A DNA stretch of 43,990 nucleotides from CAIKOD01 sp035505975 (GTDB taxonomy: Archaea > Halobacteriota > Methanomicrobia > Methanomicrobiales > Methanospirillaceae). The stretch spans positions 1 through 43,990 of the forward strand of contig DATJQJ010000054.1 in assembly GCA_035505975.1 (NCBI GenBank), given 5' to 3'. The notes below the pieces were generated by a model. That model searched no databases and was not told where the DNA came from. It worked only from the letters and a program-made list of their open reading frames with translations. A program made the position numbers and the translations under genes. Positions 15,234-24,117 of this stretch are shown here, one piece after another (position 1 is the first letter of the stretch; each line of letters begins with the position of its first letter).

Positions 15234-16487
15234 ATGCCGATCACCTCGATCGCCGTAACGAATTTCAAAAGTTTTCGCGAGATGGTCTTCGAACCTGCTT
15301 CGTTCAGCATCATCATCGGGTCGAATGCTTCCGGGAAATCCAACTTAATCCAGGTCTTTAAATTTCTCAGGGATATCGCCAAATACGGGCTTCCAAATGC
15401 GATATCCCTCCAGGGCGGGGTCGAGTACATGAGGAATACCATCATCGGACCGGGAGAAAATTTTTCATTCCGGATCGTCTACCTCCTCGAGGAAACGAAG
15501 CAGGACGTCATCGGGGTGAAAGACCGCAACCCGGTGTATTTCGCATCCAGAGAGATCACGTACGAATTTGCGATCCATTTCACCGATACGACAGCAGGGT
15601 ATGAAGTGGTAAGGGACCACCTGGTCATATCCGGCGACTTCCTCACCCGTGACAGAGACGGATTCCAGACAATCGGGTGCGGCTCGCTCGGTCTTTCGCA
15701 GGTCGGCGGGAAGGCACGCTACCTGGTCAGCCCCCCTGAAGGGTTTACCCTTCCGGAAGAGGAACTGTTCCCCCACCTGTTGCAGCGCCAGGAAATCCCG
15801 GCGACGCGCCTTATTGCGAATAATCCGGTGACTGCTCCCGGAGTACCGCCCCTCGAATGGATCTTCCGGGGGATCAAGGTATACGATTTCGATCCAAGGC
15901 TCCTGAAAATGGCTGCACCGATGGCAGGAAAAACCGAACTGGAAAAAGACGGGAGCAACCTCGCGATCGTGATAAAAGCGATTAACGATGACCCTGAAAG
16001 GAAAAAAGCCTTCATCAACCTCATGAATGACATGCTCCCGTTCGTAAAGGATGTGGCCGTGGAGAAGTTGCTCGATATGTCGCTTTTTCTCAAGCTGAAA
16101 GAAGTATTTGGCCCCGACAGGTACATCCCCGCATCGCTGGTCTCAGATGGTACAATCAATATAGCCGCCCTGATCATCGCACTGTATTTCGAGGACCGCC
16201 GCGTGACGATCATCGAGGAACCCGAAAAAAATATCCATCCTGCCCTCATCGCAAAGCTCGTATCGATGTTAAAAGATGCGTCCGGGAGAAAACAGATCAT
16301 CGTCACCACCCATAACCCCGAGATGGTCAAACATGTTGCGATCGATGATATTTTCCTGATCAACCGCGACAAGGACGGTTTTTCCCGGTTATCGAGACCG
16401 CGGGATAAGGTGGAGATCGCGGCATTTCTCGAGAACGATTTAGGTATTGACGAATTGTTCATCCAGGGCCTCCTTAATTACGAATGA
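15234..16487 (+). CDS. ABC/SMC-type AAA ATPase (AAA_21, COG4637-like), possible defence ATPase
   Basis: A 417-residue ATPase of the RecF/SMC-like overcoming-lysogenization group. Walker A is GSNASGKSNL at residues 29-38; an ABC-like signature VSDGTINIAAL is near 302; Walker B and D-loop TIIEEPEKNIHPAL lie near 325; the H-loop TTHNPEM is near 358. The long insertion between Walker A and the signature has no coiled coil. It ends six bases before the TOPRIM-like gene, so the two form an operon. Such pairs include OLD/PARIS-like anti-phage systems and other COG4637-DUF4276 pairs. AAAGGGGA upstream and a CTATACTT element at 15184 support the start. Confidence 0.85.
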   Translation: MPITSIAVTNFKSFREMVFEPASFSIIIGSNASGKSNLIQVFKFLRDIAKYGLPNAISLQGGVEYMRNTIIGPGENFSFRIVYLLEETKQDVIGVKDRNPVYFASREITYEFAIHFTDTTAGYEVVRDHLVISGDFLTRDRDGFQTIGCGSLGLSQVGGKARYLVSPPEGFTLPEEELFPHLLQRQEIPATRLIANNPVTAPGVPPLEWIFRGIKVYDFDPRLLKMAAPMAGKTELEKDGSNLAIVIKAINDDPERKKAFINLMNDMLPFVKDVAVEKLLDMSLFLKLKEVFGPDRYIPASLVSDGTINIAALIIALYFEDRRVTIIEEPEKNIHPALIAKLVSMLKDASGRKQIIVTTHNPEMVKHVAIDDIFLINRDKDGFSRLSRPRDKVEIAAFLENDLGIDELFIQGLLNYE

Positions 16488-16493
16488 GGGACT

Positions 16494-17087
16494 ATGGAGA
16501 AGAAGCGGCTTTTTATATTTCTCGAAGGAACTGACGATGTCCGGTTTTTCGAGCACGTCGTCAGGCCGAGATTTCTTCACGCGTACGCGTCGGTGGAGCT
16601 GGTCACATACGCCTGCATGAAGTCCATTAAGGTAGACCGGTTCATCAGGGGTATCACCGCGATGAACAACGACTACATTATCGTAGCCGATATCGACCAG
16701 GAACCGGGTGTCGCGGCAAAGAAGAAGGTGATCATGTCCCGGTTCATTGAGGCCGATTATAACCGGATAATGGTCATCATCATGGAGATCGAGAGCTGGT
16801 ACGTTGCCGGACTGGACAGGACTGCGGCAATGGATCTCGGTCTCCGCGATCACGAAACGACCGATTTCGTCACCAAGGAGGTCTTTAACCGGTGGGTACC
16901 CCCGAAATACCCGTCAAGGATCGCGTTCATGATCGATATCCTGACCCGTTTTTCCCTGACTGTTGCGAAAAAAAAGAACAAGTCGTTTGGCTATTTTCTG
17001 AAGCATTTCCTTATCGCAAACCCTGATGAGGCAGAACCGGTAAACCTGAAAAGTCTGTCGGCTATTGACGACCATGCCGACAGGTAA
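16494..17087 (+). CDS. TOPRIM/DUF4276-like partner of the AAA ATPase
   Basis: A 197-residue protein with TOPRIM-style acidic motifs: FLEGTDDVRFF near residue 9 (Glu, Asp), YIIVADIDQE near 61 (Asp-x-Asp) and MEIESWYVAGLD near 99. The last motif closely recalls the EIEAW box of DUF4276 proteins, which are regularly coupled to AAA_21 ATPases. In related systems the TOPRIM subunit is the nuclease effector released or activated by the ATPase. It follows the ATPase by six bases. Nuclease activity is inferred, not shown. Confidence 0.7.
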   Translation: MEKKRLFIFLEGTDDVRFFEHVVRPRFLHAYASVELVTYACMKSIKVDRFIRGITAMNNDYIIVADIDQEPGVAAKKKVIMSRFIEADYNRIMVIIMEIESWYVAGLDRTAAMDLGLRDHETTDFVTKEVFNRWVPPKYPSRIAFMIDILTRFSLTVAKKKNKSFGYFLKHFLIANPDEAEPVNLKSLSAIDDHADR

Positions 17088-17217
17088 TGGCGGAAAAGAA
17101 ACGATTCCGGAGTCCCCAGGTATCACGAATGAACACCTGCCGGTTTCCCGGCCATATCGGGATCAAAGGTACAAGACTTATCTTACGTGCCGTGCTACGT
17201 ATCAAGCAGGTGTACCC

Positions 17218-17724
17218 GTGCAGGTATCGATGAAGCTTGAGATGAAGGACTCCCCGGGTCAGCTGGTCTCTGCGCTCCAACCCATATCAGATGTAGGGGG
17301 GAATATCATTGCGGTGATCCACCAGCATGAACTTACATCGCGGGAGGGGACACTGGGTGTCCAGATAGTTCTGGAAATTGCAGAATCAAGGTTTAACGAT
17401 CTGGTCTCGCAGATAAAAGAAAAAGGGGTCAACATTCTTCGTATCGGTAAAGAACGGCTTCTCTACAAGCAGACGGTGATCATCATCGGTCACCTGATGC
17501 ACACCGATATTTCCGACACCGTGGATAAGATAGACTGCACCGGGTTCGCGGAAGTAACGGCACTCGACCTCGCAATGCCTGCGATCCATGAAAGGTCATC
17601 GGCGCGGCTCACCATAAAATCTGTCTCGATAAACGACATGGAAGCGGCGCTCGGGATCCTCAGGGATGTTGCCAGGACTAAAAATCTGCTCATCATCGAG
17701 CCCCTTGAAGGTGAAGTCGTTTGA
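17218..17724 (+). CDS. ACT-domain amino-acid-binding regulator paired with homoserine dehydrogenase
   Basis: About 168 residues with two ACT-like regions: SMKLEMKDSPGQLVSALQPI starts the first, and a second begins near TVIIIGHLMHTDISDTVDK. ACT domains bind amino acids and regulate biosynthetic enzymes. It overlaps the homoserine dehydrogenase gene by four bases (TTGA), so an allosteric or regulatory role in the threonine/methionine branch is likely (inference). GTG 17218 has AGGTG upstream; ATG 17230 is the alternative. The open frame back to 17065 overlaps the previous gene and looks non-coding. Confidence 0.8.
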   Translation: MQVSMKLEMKDSPGQLVSALQPISDVGGNIIAVIHQHELTSREGTLGVQIVLEIAESRFNDLVSQIKEKGVNILRIGKERLLYKQTVIIIGHLMHTDISDTVDKIDCTGFAEVTALDLAMPAIHERSSARLTIKSVSINDMEAALGILRDVARTKNLLIIEPLEGEVV

Positions 17725-18698
17725 AGATTAAGGTCGCGGTGCTCGGGCTTGGATCGGTCGGCAGGGGGATCCTCGAGATGGTCCGCAGGAAACCCGGGCT
17801 CGGGATCGTGATAACGGCAGTGGCCGATTCGAAATCCGGGATTGTCAATAACGAGGGAATCGATATCGAAGGGGTCCTCGAACGGAAAAAAAACGGTTGT
17901 GCCTGCGGAGACCAGGGTATCACTGCCAGAGATGTAGTACTGCAGGCTGACTATGACATCCTCGTCGAAGTCACGCCTACGAACGCGGATACCGGCGAAC
18001 CCGCCTTTTCGCACATGAAGGCTGCCATCGAAAGAGGCAAACATGTGGTCACCTCGAACAAGGGCCCGGTTTCGCGCCACCTTGCCGGACTGAAAAAAAT
18101 GGCACAGGGAAAAGGCGTCCGGGTCAGGTACGAGGCAACGGTCGGGGGAGCGATCCCGATTATGCACATGCTTGGTGAGGGGCTTCGTGGCAATAATGTC
18201 ACGGCACTGTATGGGGTCCTGAATGGGACCTGTAATTTTATCCTTACCCGCATGGCTGCAGAGGGCCTTACCTACGAGCAGGCGCTTGCCGAGGCAAGGG
18301 AACTTGGCTATGCAGAGGCTGATCCCACCTATGACGTGAAAGGGATTGATGCTGCCATCAAGCTGGTGATCCTCGCCAACACCATATGGAATAACCAGGT
18401 AACGCTCGGAGATGTCGATATCACCGGGATCGACCTGTTAACTACCGATGCCCTGCGCCTTGCCGAAGAACAGGACTGCACGATAAGACTGATCGCCGAA
18501 GCACTACCGGAAAAAGGGCTCCTCCGTGTATCGCCGCGGCTGATAAGGAAGGACCATCCCCTCGTGTTTGAAGGGACCCTCAATGCCATCAGTATCCAGA
18601 CCGACATGGCAGGCGAGATCACCCTGATCGGGAAGGGGGCCGGGTCAATCGAGACTGCAAGCGCTGTCATTGGTGATATCCTCTCAATCGATTTATGA
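17721..18698 (+). CDS. hom: homoserine dehydrogenase
   Basis: A 325-residue NAD(P)-dependent enzyme that reduces aspartate semialdehyde to homoserine, the step leading to threonine and methionine. The Rossmann motif GLGSVGRG is at residues 8-15; SNKGPVS is the conserved nucleotide/substrate loop; GGAIPIM and the signature EADPTYDVKGIDAAIKL (catalytic Asp/Lys region, about residue 200) are intact. It lacks the C-terminal ACT domain found in longer homologues, which fits with the separate ACT protein encoded just upstream. The start is TTG within a TTGA overlap. Confidence 0.93.
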   Translation: MKIKVAVLGLGSVGRGILEMVRRKPGLGIVITAVADSKSGIVNNEGIDIEGVLERKKNGCACGDQGITARDVVLQADYDILVEVTPTNADTGEPAFSHMKAAIERGKHVVTSNKGPVSRHLAGLKKMAQGKGVRVRYEATVGGAIPIMHMLGEGLRGNNVTALYGVLNGTCNFILTRMAAEGLTYEQALAEARELGYAEADPTYDVKGIDAAIKLVILANTIWNNQVTLGDVDITGIDLLTTDALRLAEEQDCTIRLIAEALPEKGLLRVSPRLIRKDHPLVFEGTLNAISIQTDMAGEITLIGKGAGSIETASAVIGDILSIDL

Positions 18699-18699
18699 T

Positions 18700-19836
18700 A
18701 TGTACGGGGTCATCGAACGGAGAAGACAATATCTGCACCTGATGAGGCAGATTACCCTTGAAAAGGGCCATTTCACGACAACCGATATCCAGGAGGCCGC
18801 GGCTGTCCCCCGGAGCACGGCACAGGACTGGATAAACCGGCTCGTATCAGAAGGCTGCGTTATAATAAAGGAGAAAAAACAGGGCCGCCTCCCGGCCCGG
18901 TACGTTGCCGTCAGTGCCGTCCCTGCGTCTGCATGCCGGAGAATTTTCACTACTGTTGACGGTGACTGGGTCGAAATTTATCATGACTGCATGAGCGGTG
19001 CCTGCGCGGCATTCTGCGGGTATCACCACCGCAGGGCAGGGGGGGTGCTTACCCATGTACAGAGAGAAGGGACTCTTCTCAGGGAGTGTGCACGGATCGG
19101 GCGGAGCGATATCGCCATAGGCCTGTACCCGTCTGCGGCCGTCGGGGTGACCGGAGTCCGCCGCGAAGGTGATATGGTCGTCCAGGAGATCCGTTGTATC
19201 GGTGGTCCTGCCTATTCGCTCTCTGATATGATGTCGGGAGCCCAGGGAGTAGAGAAGGTCAGGATCAGTAAGAAGGGATCGCTGGTCGAGGGGGAGGTCT
19301 CCACCAGGGCCCTCACCCACGTCGTCATCGGCGTCGACGATACCGACAGTCCTGCCGGCGGTGCGACGTTCGCAATAGCACTCGCATTGCTCCAGCACAT
19401 CTCGGGCGCCGCAGGAGTTATCCCTATCGGGCACCACGTGGCCATGCTCTACCCTGCCCTGCCCGGTAAAACTGCGGGCAATTCCTGTAGTTTTATTGAT
19501 ATCGCCGTAGATCCGCTGAAAGTGGGCGCGGTTGAAGAGCGGGCGATCAAATTCATCAGCGACGAGGCGGCCTCGCCGGAATGGGGAGTCGCCTTCATGA
19601 CGGGGTTCCGGATCCCTTCAGAGTTGAGGGAATTCGGGAGGCAGGCCAGGTCGGGTATCGTATCCAGGGAATCCGCCGTCCGGCTCGCCGGAAAATATGA
19701 CATCGCCCTTCACGGTGGGATGGGGGTAATCGGCGCCCTGGCGGGAGTATCGCTATGGGGGCTTGACAATGCCGTCCTTCTCGACGTGGATGCCGACATC
19801 AGGGAAACGCTGGCTAAAAAAGTCCTGGCACACTGA
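18700..19836 (+). CDS. winged-helix protein with TiaS-like, methanogenesis marker 11-like domain
   Basis: About 378 residues. Residues 1-75 look like a winged helix-turn-helix (TTDIQEAAAVPRSTAQDWIN as recognition region). The C-terminal half has GVDDTDSPAGGATFAIALAL, then a region with GKTAGNSCSFI and EWGVAFMTGFRIPSELREFG, and a final GGMGVIGALAGVSLWG. This matches my memory of methanogenesis marker protein 11, a methanogen-specific family related to the ATP-grasping fold of tRNA-Ile2 agmatidine synthetase (TiaS). Function is unknown. ATG 18700 is one base after the hom stop; TTG 18670 is an upstream option. Confidence 0.7.
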   Translation: MYGVIERRRQYLHLMRQITLEKGHFTTTDIQEAAAVPRSTAQDWINRLVSEGCVIIKEKKQGRLPARYVAVSAVPASACRRIFTTVDGDWVEIYHDCMSGACAAFCGYHHRRAGGVLTHVQREGTLLRECARIGRSDIAIGLYPSAAVGVTGVRREGDMVVQEIRCIGGPAYSLSDMMSGAQGVEKVRISKKGSLVEGEVSTRALTHVVIGVDDTDSPAGGATFAIALALLQHISGAAGVIPIGHHVAMLYPALPGKTAGNSCSFIDIAVDPLKVGAVEERAIKFISDEAASPEWGVAFMTGFRIPSELREFGRQARSGIVSRESAVRLAGKYDIALHGGMGVIGALAGVSLWGLDNAVLLDVDADIRETLAKKVLAH

Positions 19837-20262
19837 CTGAAATATGGTTTGTCTTTCAGTTGAATGTTGCAGGCAAATGCCCGGATATCGATGTAAAAGT
19901 CATCGTAGACTTTCGGAATCACTGCTCAGCTGACATCTTCATTCATTCTTAAGTTGCACCTTGACAGGAGGGGGTTCCATCCTCTCTCTGTCCCGTCCCA
20001 TCAGGATCGCCTGGGGACAGGGTCAATCCGGGTTGAGAATTGATTGTTCCCGCACAACCCCTGTCGCAACCAGGATCGCCACAACGGCGGGACGGAGCCT
20101 GGGAGCATCAGATATCTTAATTTTGTTTTAAGGGCATCAGAAATAAATATCATCCGGGATTGAAGTGTGAATCTGCATCAGCAAGGCCTGAATAATCATA
20201 AAAAGAATTAATGGCTGCAGTTCATTTCACCTGGAACGGTGGCAGATGATAAAAAAAGGAAT
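19837..20262. other. intergenic interval holding repeat copy 2
   Basis: No gene supported on either strand. It contains the inverted repeat copy at 20023-20142, and a nearby CCATCAGGATCGCCTGGGG segment that partly mirrors the repeat core. The rest is featureless. Confidence 0.5.
20023..20142 (-). repeat. dispersed structured repeat, copy 2 (inverted, most diverged)
   Basis: Read on the - strand it starts TTCTGATG at 20142, continues through AAGATATCTGATGCTCCC, a core AGGCTCCGTCCCGCC ... GTGGCG ... CCTGGTTGCGACAGG, and ends GCGGGAAC ... CAATTCTCA. It aligns end to end with copies 1 and 3. The stem CCAGG/CCTGG replaces CCGGGG/CCCCGG of copy 3, an A-U pair in place of G-C. Confidence 0.7.
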
Positions 20263-20718
20263 TTACCAGGCCTCGGGATAGGCCATGTTGGTGTATATGT
20301 CTTCCAGCCTGTTCTTGTGGCCCCTCTCCATCGCAGAGAGTTCAGTGAATGTCTTCTTCTGGTCTGCATCGGTACTCGAATTGGCCAGCTGGCTGTACAT
20401 CTGCATGGCCTCGAGTTCCTTTTTAATGGCAAGGAGGAGCCCGTCGATGGGTTTCATGTCTGCCGAGAGTTTCGGCGATGGCATCGAATCAGTGACTTTG
20501 TAATCCATATGGGCATTGAAATGGAACGAGGTGGTTCCTTTCGCAAGAAGGCCCTCAAGAAATTCCCTGTGTTTTGTCTCCTCACCTGCAAGTTCATTGA
20601 AGAGCCTTTTCAGGCCGGCATCTTTGACCTTGTCCGAGATCGTCCGGTAAAACGAATAGGACTCGACCTCACGGTCGATAGCAAGCGAGATGATTCTTTT
20701 ATATTCGTCTGCATTCAT
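20263..20718 (-). CDS. ferritin-like/rubrerythrin-fold diiron protein
   Basis: A 151-residue four-helix protein of the COG1633-type ferritin-like family. The diiron ligands are visible: DREVESYSFY (Glu), EETKHREFLEG (Glu-x2-His), KKELEAMQMY (Glu) and MERGHKNRLE (Glu-x2-His), giving two EXXH-type sites. Such proteins in anaerobes act in oxidative stress or iron handling. The ATG at 20718 is chosen over an upstream one because GAGGT precedes it and a TATA box lies about 40 bases upstream, inside the longer frame. Confidence 0.88.
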   Translation of the reverse strand: MNADEYKRIISLAIDREVESYSFYRTISDKVKDAGLKRLFNELAGEETKHREFLEGLLAKGTTSFHFNAHMDYKVTDSMPSPKLSADMKPIDGLLLAIKKELEAMQMYSQLANSSTDADQKKTFTELSAMERGHKNRLEDIYTNMAYPEAW

Positions 20719-20756
20719 TGAATTCGTACCTCTTTTTAGTTTAATATAGAAGGCAG

Positions 20757-20765
20757 CTATATAAG
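20757..20765 (-). promoter_or_regulatory. TATA box for the ferritin-like gene
   Basis: Reads CTTATATAG on the - strand, about 40 bases before the ATG at 20718, which predicts a start near 20735 and a short leader carrying the GAGGT site. Confidence 0.55.
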
Positions 20766-20893
20766 AACATTGTTTTTTGCCTTCATAGGGGCGGGAATTC
20801 AAGTGATAACCTGAAATTGCCGGTTTTCGGTGGAGAATATTTCACTTCGGACCCTGATAACGTACCGTCAATGGCGAGGGGCCTGTTGCACGA

Positions 20894-21169
20894 TCAATAT
20901 CTGACGGTGAACGCATCAAATCCGCCGGTGAACGGCTCTTCCTCGAGGTCTACACGATCGACCCTGGAACCCGGCGGTCCAACCCTGCAAAAACCGGTCA
21001 CCCTCTCGACTGCTGAAGAATCGCCCTCGAAAACAGCCTCGACGGCACCTCCCGGGAGGTTTCTTACAAAGCCCGATATGCCCTCCCGTCCGGCAATATC
21101 CCTGACTGCCGCACGGAACCAGACACCCTGGACGTGGCCGTGAACAACGATATGAACCCGTCGTTTCAT
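20894..21169 (-). CDS. acyP: acylphosphatase
   Basis: A 91-residue enzyme hydrolysing acyl phosphates. The signature VHGHVQGVWFRA (catalytic Arg near residue 19) and GISGFVRNLPGGAVEAVFEG (catalytic Asn near residue 37) are complete. Length is typical. It stands alone between the ferritin-like gene and a membrane protein on the same strand. No ribosome-binding site is apparent. Confidence 0.93.
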   Translation of the reverse strand: MKRRVHIVVHGHVQGVWFRAAVRDIAGREGISGFVRNLPGGAVEAVFEGDSSAVERVTGFCRVGPPGSRVDRVDLEEEPFTGGFDAFTVRY

Positions 21170-21305
21170 GACGGAGGTATTTGAAAAGGTACGGGAAAAA
21201 TCTTAGGCCTCTTTAAAAGAGGTGATGTTAATGGGCTGTCCGTCCCGGACAGTACACCGTGCCAGGCCGTTAGAAAAATGGAGATCTGGTATTGGCTTTT
21301 CCTGG

Positions 21306-22601
21306 TTATTTTTTAATGGCCTCTTTCATCCGGTTGTATTCTTCAAGTGATATCTCGCCCTTTGCAAGCCTTAAATTTAGCACGGCCAGTGCCGAATCGC
21401 CGTTCTTTCCTGTGCCATGATGGGTGGATGACTCCTGTTTCATCCGGTGAAACGCACCCGAGAGGCGTGATATCCAGTCTTCGGTGAGATCGGTCCTGAC
21501 CGACCGTTCCTGCCAGAGTGCGAGGACGACCGAGACCACGCCGGCGACTATCACTGCAGCTGCCGGTCCAGCTGCATTCGGTGCCCCGGACAGGAACAAT
21601 GCAGCCGGCCCTGTCAGGAGAACGACGATCCCAATGATGACGTGGGATTTCATCGTCCACCTGAATGCCTTCGAAATGAGGGAGCCGGCGGCAACTATGA
21701 ATGCGGAAATGGCGAAATAGGACATCAGGAATAGTACGACCAGTAATATCACGGAATTCAGGTCGGTCCCTTTCAGGGCAAGCGTGACGTACGAGGACTG
21801 GAGTATGAGGAGTCCGAATAAGATCCCAAAACCGCACAGGATCTGGACCACAGCAATTCCGGCACGTAACCCTGGTGCCTGGGGGAACCGGGTCGCGGAT
21901 TGCGCGAAATGGTCGTGGGAAACAAGGATCGCAAGCGGAATGATGGCGAGGAGAAGGACGATCGCCGTAAGGATGTCAAGCGGTACGGCAAGCGATTCGG
22001 GAGCCTGGCCTGGAGGAGCAGATGGAGCCGTCGCAGCAACCGTGGTTCCCGCGGTGGTCGGTATTGCCGCAGGCTGGCCGGTGCCTGTCTGGTTCAGCGG
22101 GCTCCCGGGGAGGACCACGTTCGCGACCCTGGTTACATCGAGCGCCGGGTTCACATCGAAAGCACCATTGACTACCTTGACGGCGAGGATTGTTTTCTGG
22201 CCCGATGCCGTCACCTGCGGGACATCGCCTGAAAAATTCGCGGATAATCCGAGGTTTCTTCTCGAAGGATACGACAGCAGCCAGCCTCCAATATCGAGGG
22301 TCTTCCCGTTCACGTACTGGGGTACGTTCGGGTTCCCGTCGAGGATGAGCGTATAGTCCCATGTCACGTTGTCGAGGTCGGTGTGGAAATTAAGGTCGTT
22401 CTGGCTGTCGAAGGTAAGTCCTCCTTCAGGGACGAAGTCGACGAGCAACGATCCCGTGACTCTCTGCGGCGGGGTCTGGCCCGCAATCAGGGTCCCTGAA
22501 GGGGTTATTACGATGTTATGAACGCTAATCGCTCCCGAGACCGAAGAGACGGTCAGGACGATGAGAAGCGCCAGTGCAATACACCATTTTATCGCGGCCA
22601 T
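21306..22601 (-). CDS. membrane protein with extracellular beta domain and C-terminal SHOCT motif
   Basis: A 431-residue protein. Residues 1-24 form a signal peptide. An extracytoplasmic beta-rich domain of about 160 residues follows, then a Thr/Ala/Pro-rich linker, then six transmembrane helices (about 205-360). The C-terminus ends in a cytoplasmic SHOCT motif, LRLAKGEISLEEYNRMKEAI. SHOCT marks many membrane and regulatory proteins, probably as an oligomerisation element. Function is unknown. The architecture suggests sensing or surface attachment, as inference. Confidence 0.8.
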   Translation of the reverse strand: MAAIKWCIALALLIVLTVSSVSGAISVHNIVITPSGTLIAGQTPPQRVTGSLLVDFVPEGGLTFDSQNDLNFHTDLDNVTWDYTLILDGNPNVPQYVNGKTLDIGGWLLSYPSRRNLGLSANFSGDVPQVTASGQKTILAVKVVNGAFDVNPALDVTRVANVVLPGSPLNQTGTGQPAAIPTTAGTTVAATAPSAPPGQAPESLAVPLDILTAIVLLLAIIPLAILVSHDHFAQSATRFPQAPGLRAGIAVVQILCGFGILFGLLILQSSYVTLALKGTDLNSVILLVVLFLMSYFAISAFIVAAGSLISKAFRWTMKSHVIIGIVVLLTGPAALFLSGAPNAAGPAAAVIVAGVVSVVLALWQERSVRTDLTEDWISRLSGAFHRMKQESSTHHGTGKNGDSALAVLNLRLAKGEISLEEYNRMKEAIKK

Positions 22602-22744
22602 ATCTGATCCCTATTGAATTCGACGTATTATACCATTAAAAGCTTTTGAGAAAATGTCATGGATCACATCATGGAGCCGTTATCCTGCCATCCTGGTGCA
22701 GGGGCTGCCGGTGTTTCCCCGCGATCGACCGGAACCAAAATAAT

Positions 22745-22828
22745 GCGAGGGAGGTGATTCGAACACCTGAACTCCTTCGAGAATGGACCCTAAATCCATC
22801 GCCTTTGACCTGGCTCGGCGACCCTCGC
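22745..22828 (-). tRNA. tRNA-Leu (anticodon TAG)
   Basis: On the - strand, GCGAGGG at the 5' end pairs with CCCTCGC at the 3' end. The anticodon loop region GGATTTAGGGTCC gives TAG. A long variable arm (TTCTCGAAGGAG) and the GTTCGAATC T-arm confirm a class II tRNA-Leu. CCA is not encoded. An ATATATAATC element lies just 5' of the gene. Confidence 0.95.
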
Positions 22829-22938
22829 GTGATTATATATTCTTCGGGGACGGTAAAAGGTTTTGAGGTGCTGTAATCATCGGCGGCATCGTATCCGGAT
22901 ATTGCATATTATCGGCCTGATTCACAGTCAGGATGTTC

Positions 22939-23985
22939 TCAACCGGCTTCATCTGCCGATCTCCCTGATTCGATCTCGCACACGGTACGGTCTTCTTTCA
23001 TCACGTGGTAACCGTTGATCAACAACGACAGTATCAGGGGGCCGAGGACAAACCCGACCAGTCCCATCGTAAAAAGTCCGCCGAAGAACCCGATCCACAT
23101 GACCACGGGGTGGATGCAGGTACGCCTCCCCATCAGCACGGGGCGTATGAAAAGGTCTGGGAAGGCGCAGACGATAGGATACCCGATGAAGATAATGAGG
23201 AGTACGCCTCGTATATCAGAGATCGAAATCGCATAGACACCAAGGAATGCCATGAGCAGGGACGGACCGAGCACCGGGACGATTTTTAAGAGTCCGGCGA
23301 GCGAGCTGAAAAACAGGACGTGCCCGTACCCGAGCGCCATGAAAAAAGGGACGGCGATCACGGCAGTGATGATCACGATGATCACCTGGACGACGTAGAT
23401 CGCGTACAACATGTCGACAGAACTGGCCGTGAGCTTCCGGACTGCATGGTTCAGGTTTCCCGGGAGTATTGAAAGCGCCGAACGATAGAGTTCTTCTCCC
23501 TTGTAGATGATGAGAGAGAAACTGAGGAAGAAGAAGACCAGTTTGAACCCGATCGCCTGGGCGTTCTGGACGATCACGTTTCTCCATTGGGCGATAAATT
23601 CATCGCGTCCTCCGAAAAAGCCGCTAACCTGAGTGGCATTGATATGGAGGATCGATGTCAGGGGACCTCCCTGGACCGGTGTGACCCAGGTAAGTATAGA
23701 GGAGACGAGCCCTGCGATAAATTCCTGGTTCTGATAGAGGAGAAAGCCGGCAAAAGCGATCAGTCCTGCGAAGACCAATACTGCCAGGGCCGTGATCAAT
23801 GCGGCCGAGACCTTTGTCCCGGTTATTCCGGATAAGCGCCGGTGGACCGGCATCACCACGACTGCTATGGTGATGGAAAATACCAGGGCATCGAGGAACT
23901 GCCAGAACACGATCAATGCGCCGAATGCGATCGCTGCAAAGAGATACAGGATATATCGGTCGGGAAGATGCGGATCGGCAGGCAC
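22939..23985 (-). CDS. AI-2E/PerM-family membrane permease
   Basis: A 348-residue polytopic protein with about seven to eight transmembrane helices and the family hallmarks: an N-terminal hydrophobic pair, a large extracytoplasmic loop (about residues 90-140), PVLGPSLLMAFLGVYAI and a C-terminal WIGFFGGLFTMGLVGFVLGP. AI-2E family members export autoinducer-like molecules or act as ion antiporters; the substrate here is unknown. The start is GTG at 23985. It is divergent from the sensor-domain gene. Confidence 0.9.
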   Translation of the reverse strand: MPADPHLPDRYILYLFAAIAFGALIVFWQFLDALVFSITIAVVVMPVHRRLSGITGTKVSAALITALAVLVFAGLIAFAGFLLYQNQEFIAGLVSSILTWVTPVQGGPLTSILHINATQVSGFFGGRDEFIAQWRNVIVQNAQAIGFKLVFFFLSFSLIIYKGEELYRSALSILPGNLNHAVRKLTASSVDMLYAIYVVQVIIVIITAVIAVPFFMALGYGHVLFFSSLAGLLKIVPVLGPSLLMAFLGVYAISISDIRGVLLIIFIGYPIVCAFPDLFIRPVLMGRRTCIHPVVMWIGFFGGLFTMGLVGFVLGPLILSLLINGYHVMKEDRTVCEIESGRSADEAG

Positions 23986-24117
23986 AGCAGTACTATCTGA
24001 AGTTTTGTTTTTGATAAACTATTTCATCCCGACGGCAACCCTCCATCATCCCGAGATCAACCCTTCAGCCGGGGAACCGTTCTCTTCTTGAGATCAGATA
24101 ATGAACTATTCTGGTGA

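Noticed and set aside
21231..21350. 39-codon frame after AGAGGTGATG
   Set aside because: The ribosome-binding site is excellent, but the frame runs antisense into the end of the SHOCT gene and the peptide has no recognisable features; chance cannot be excluded.
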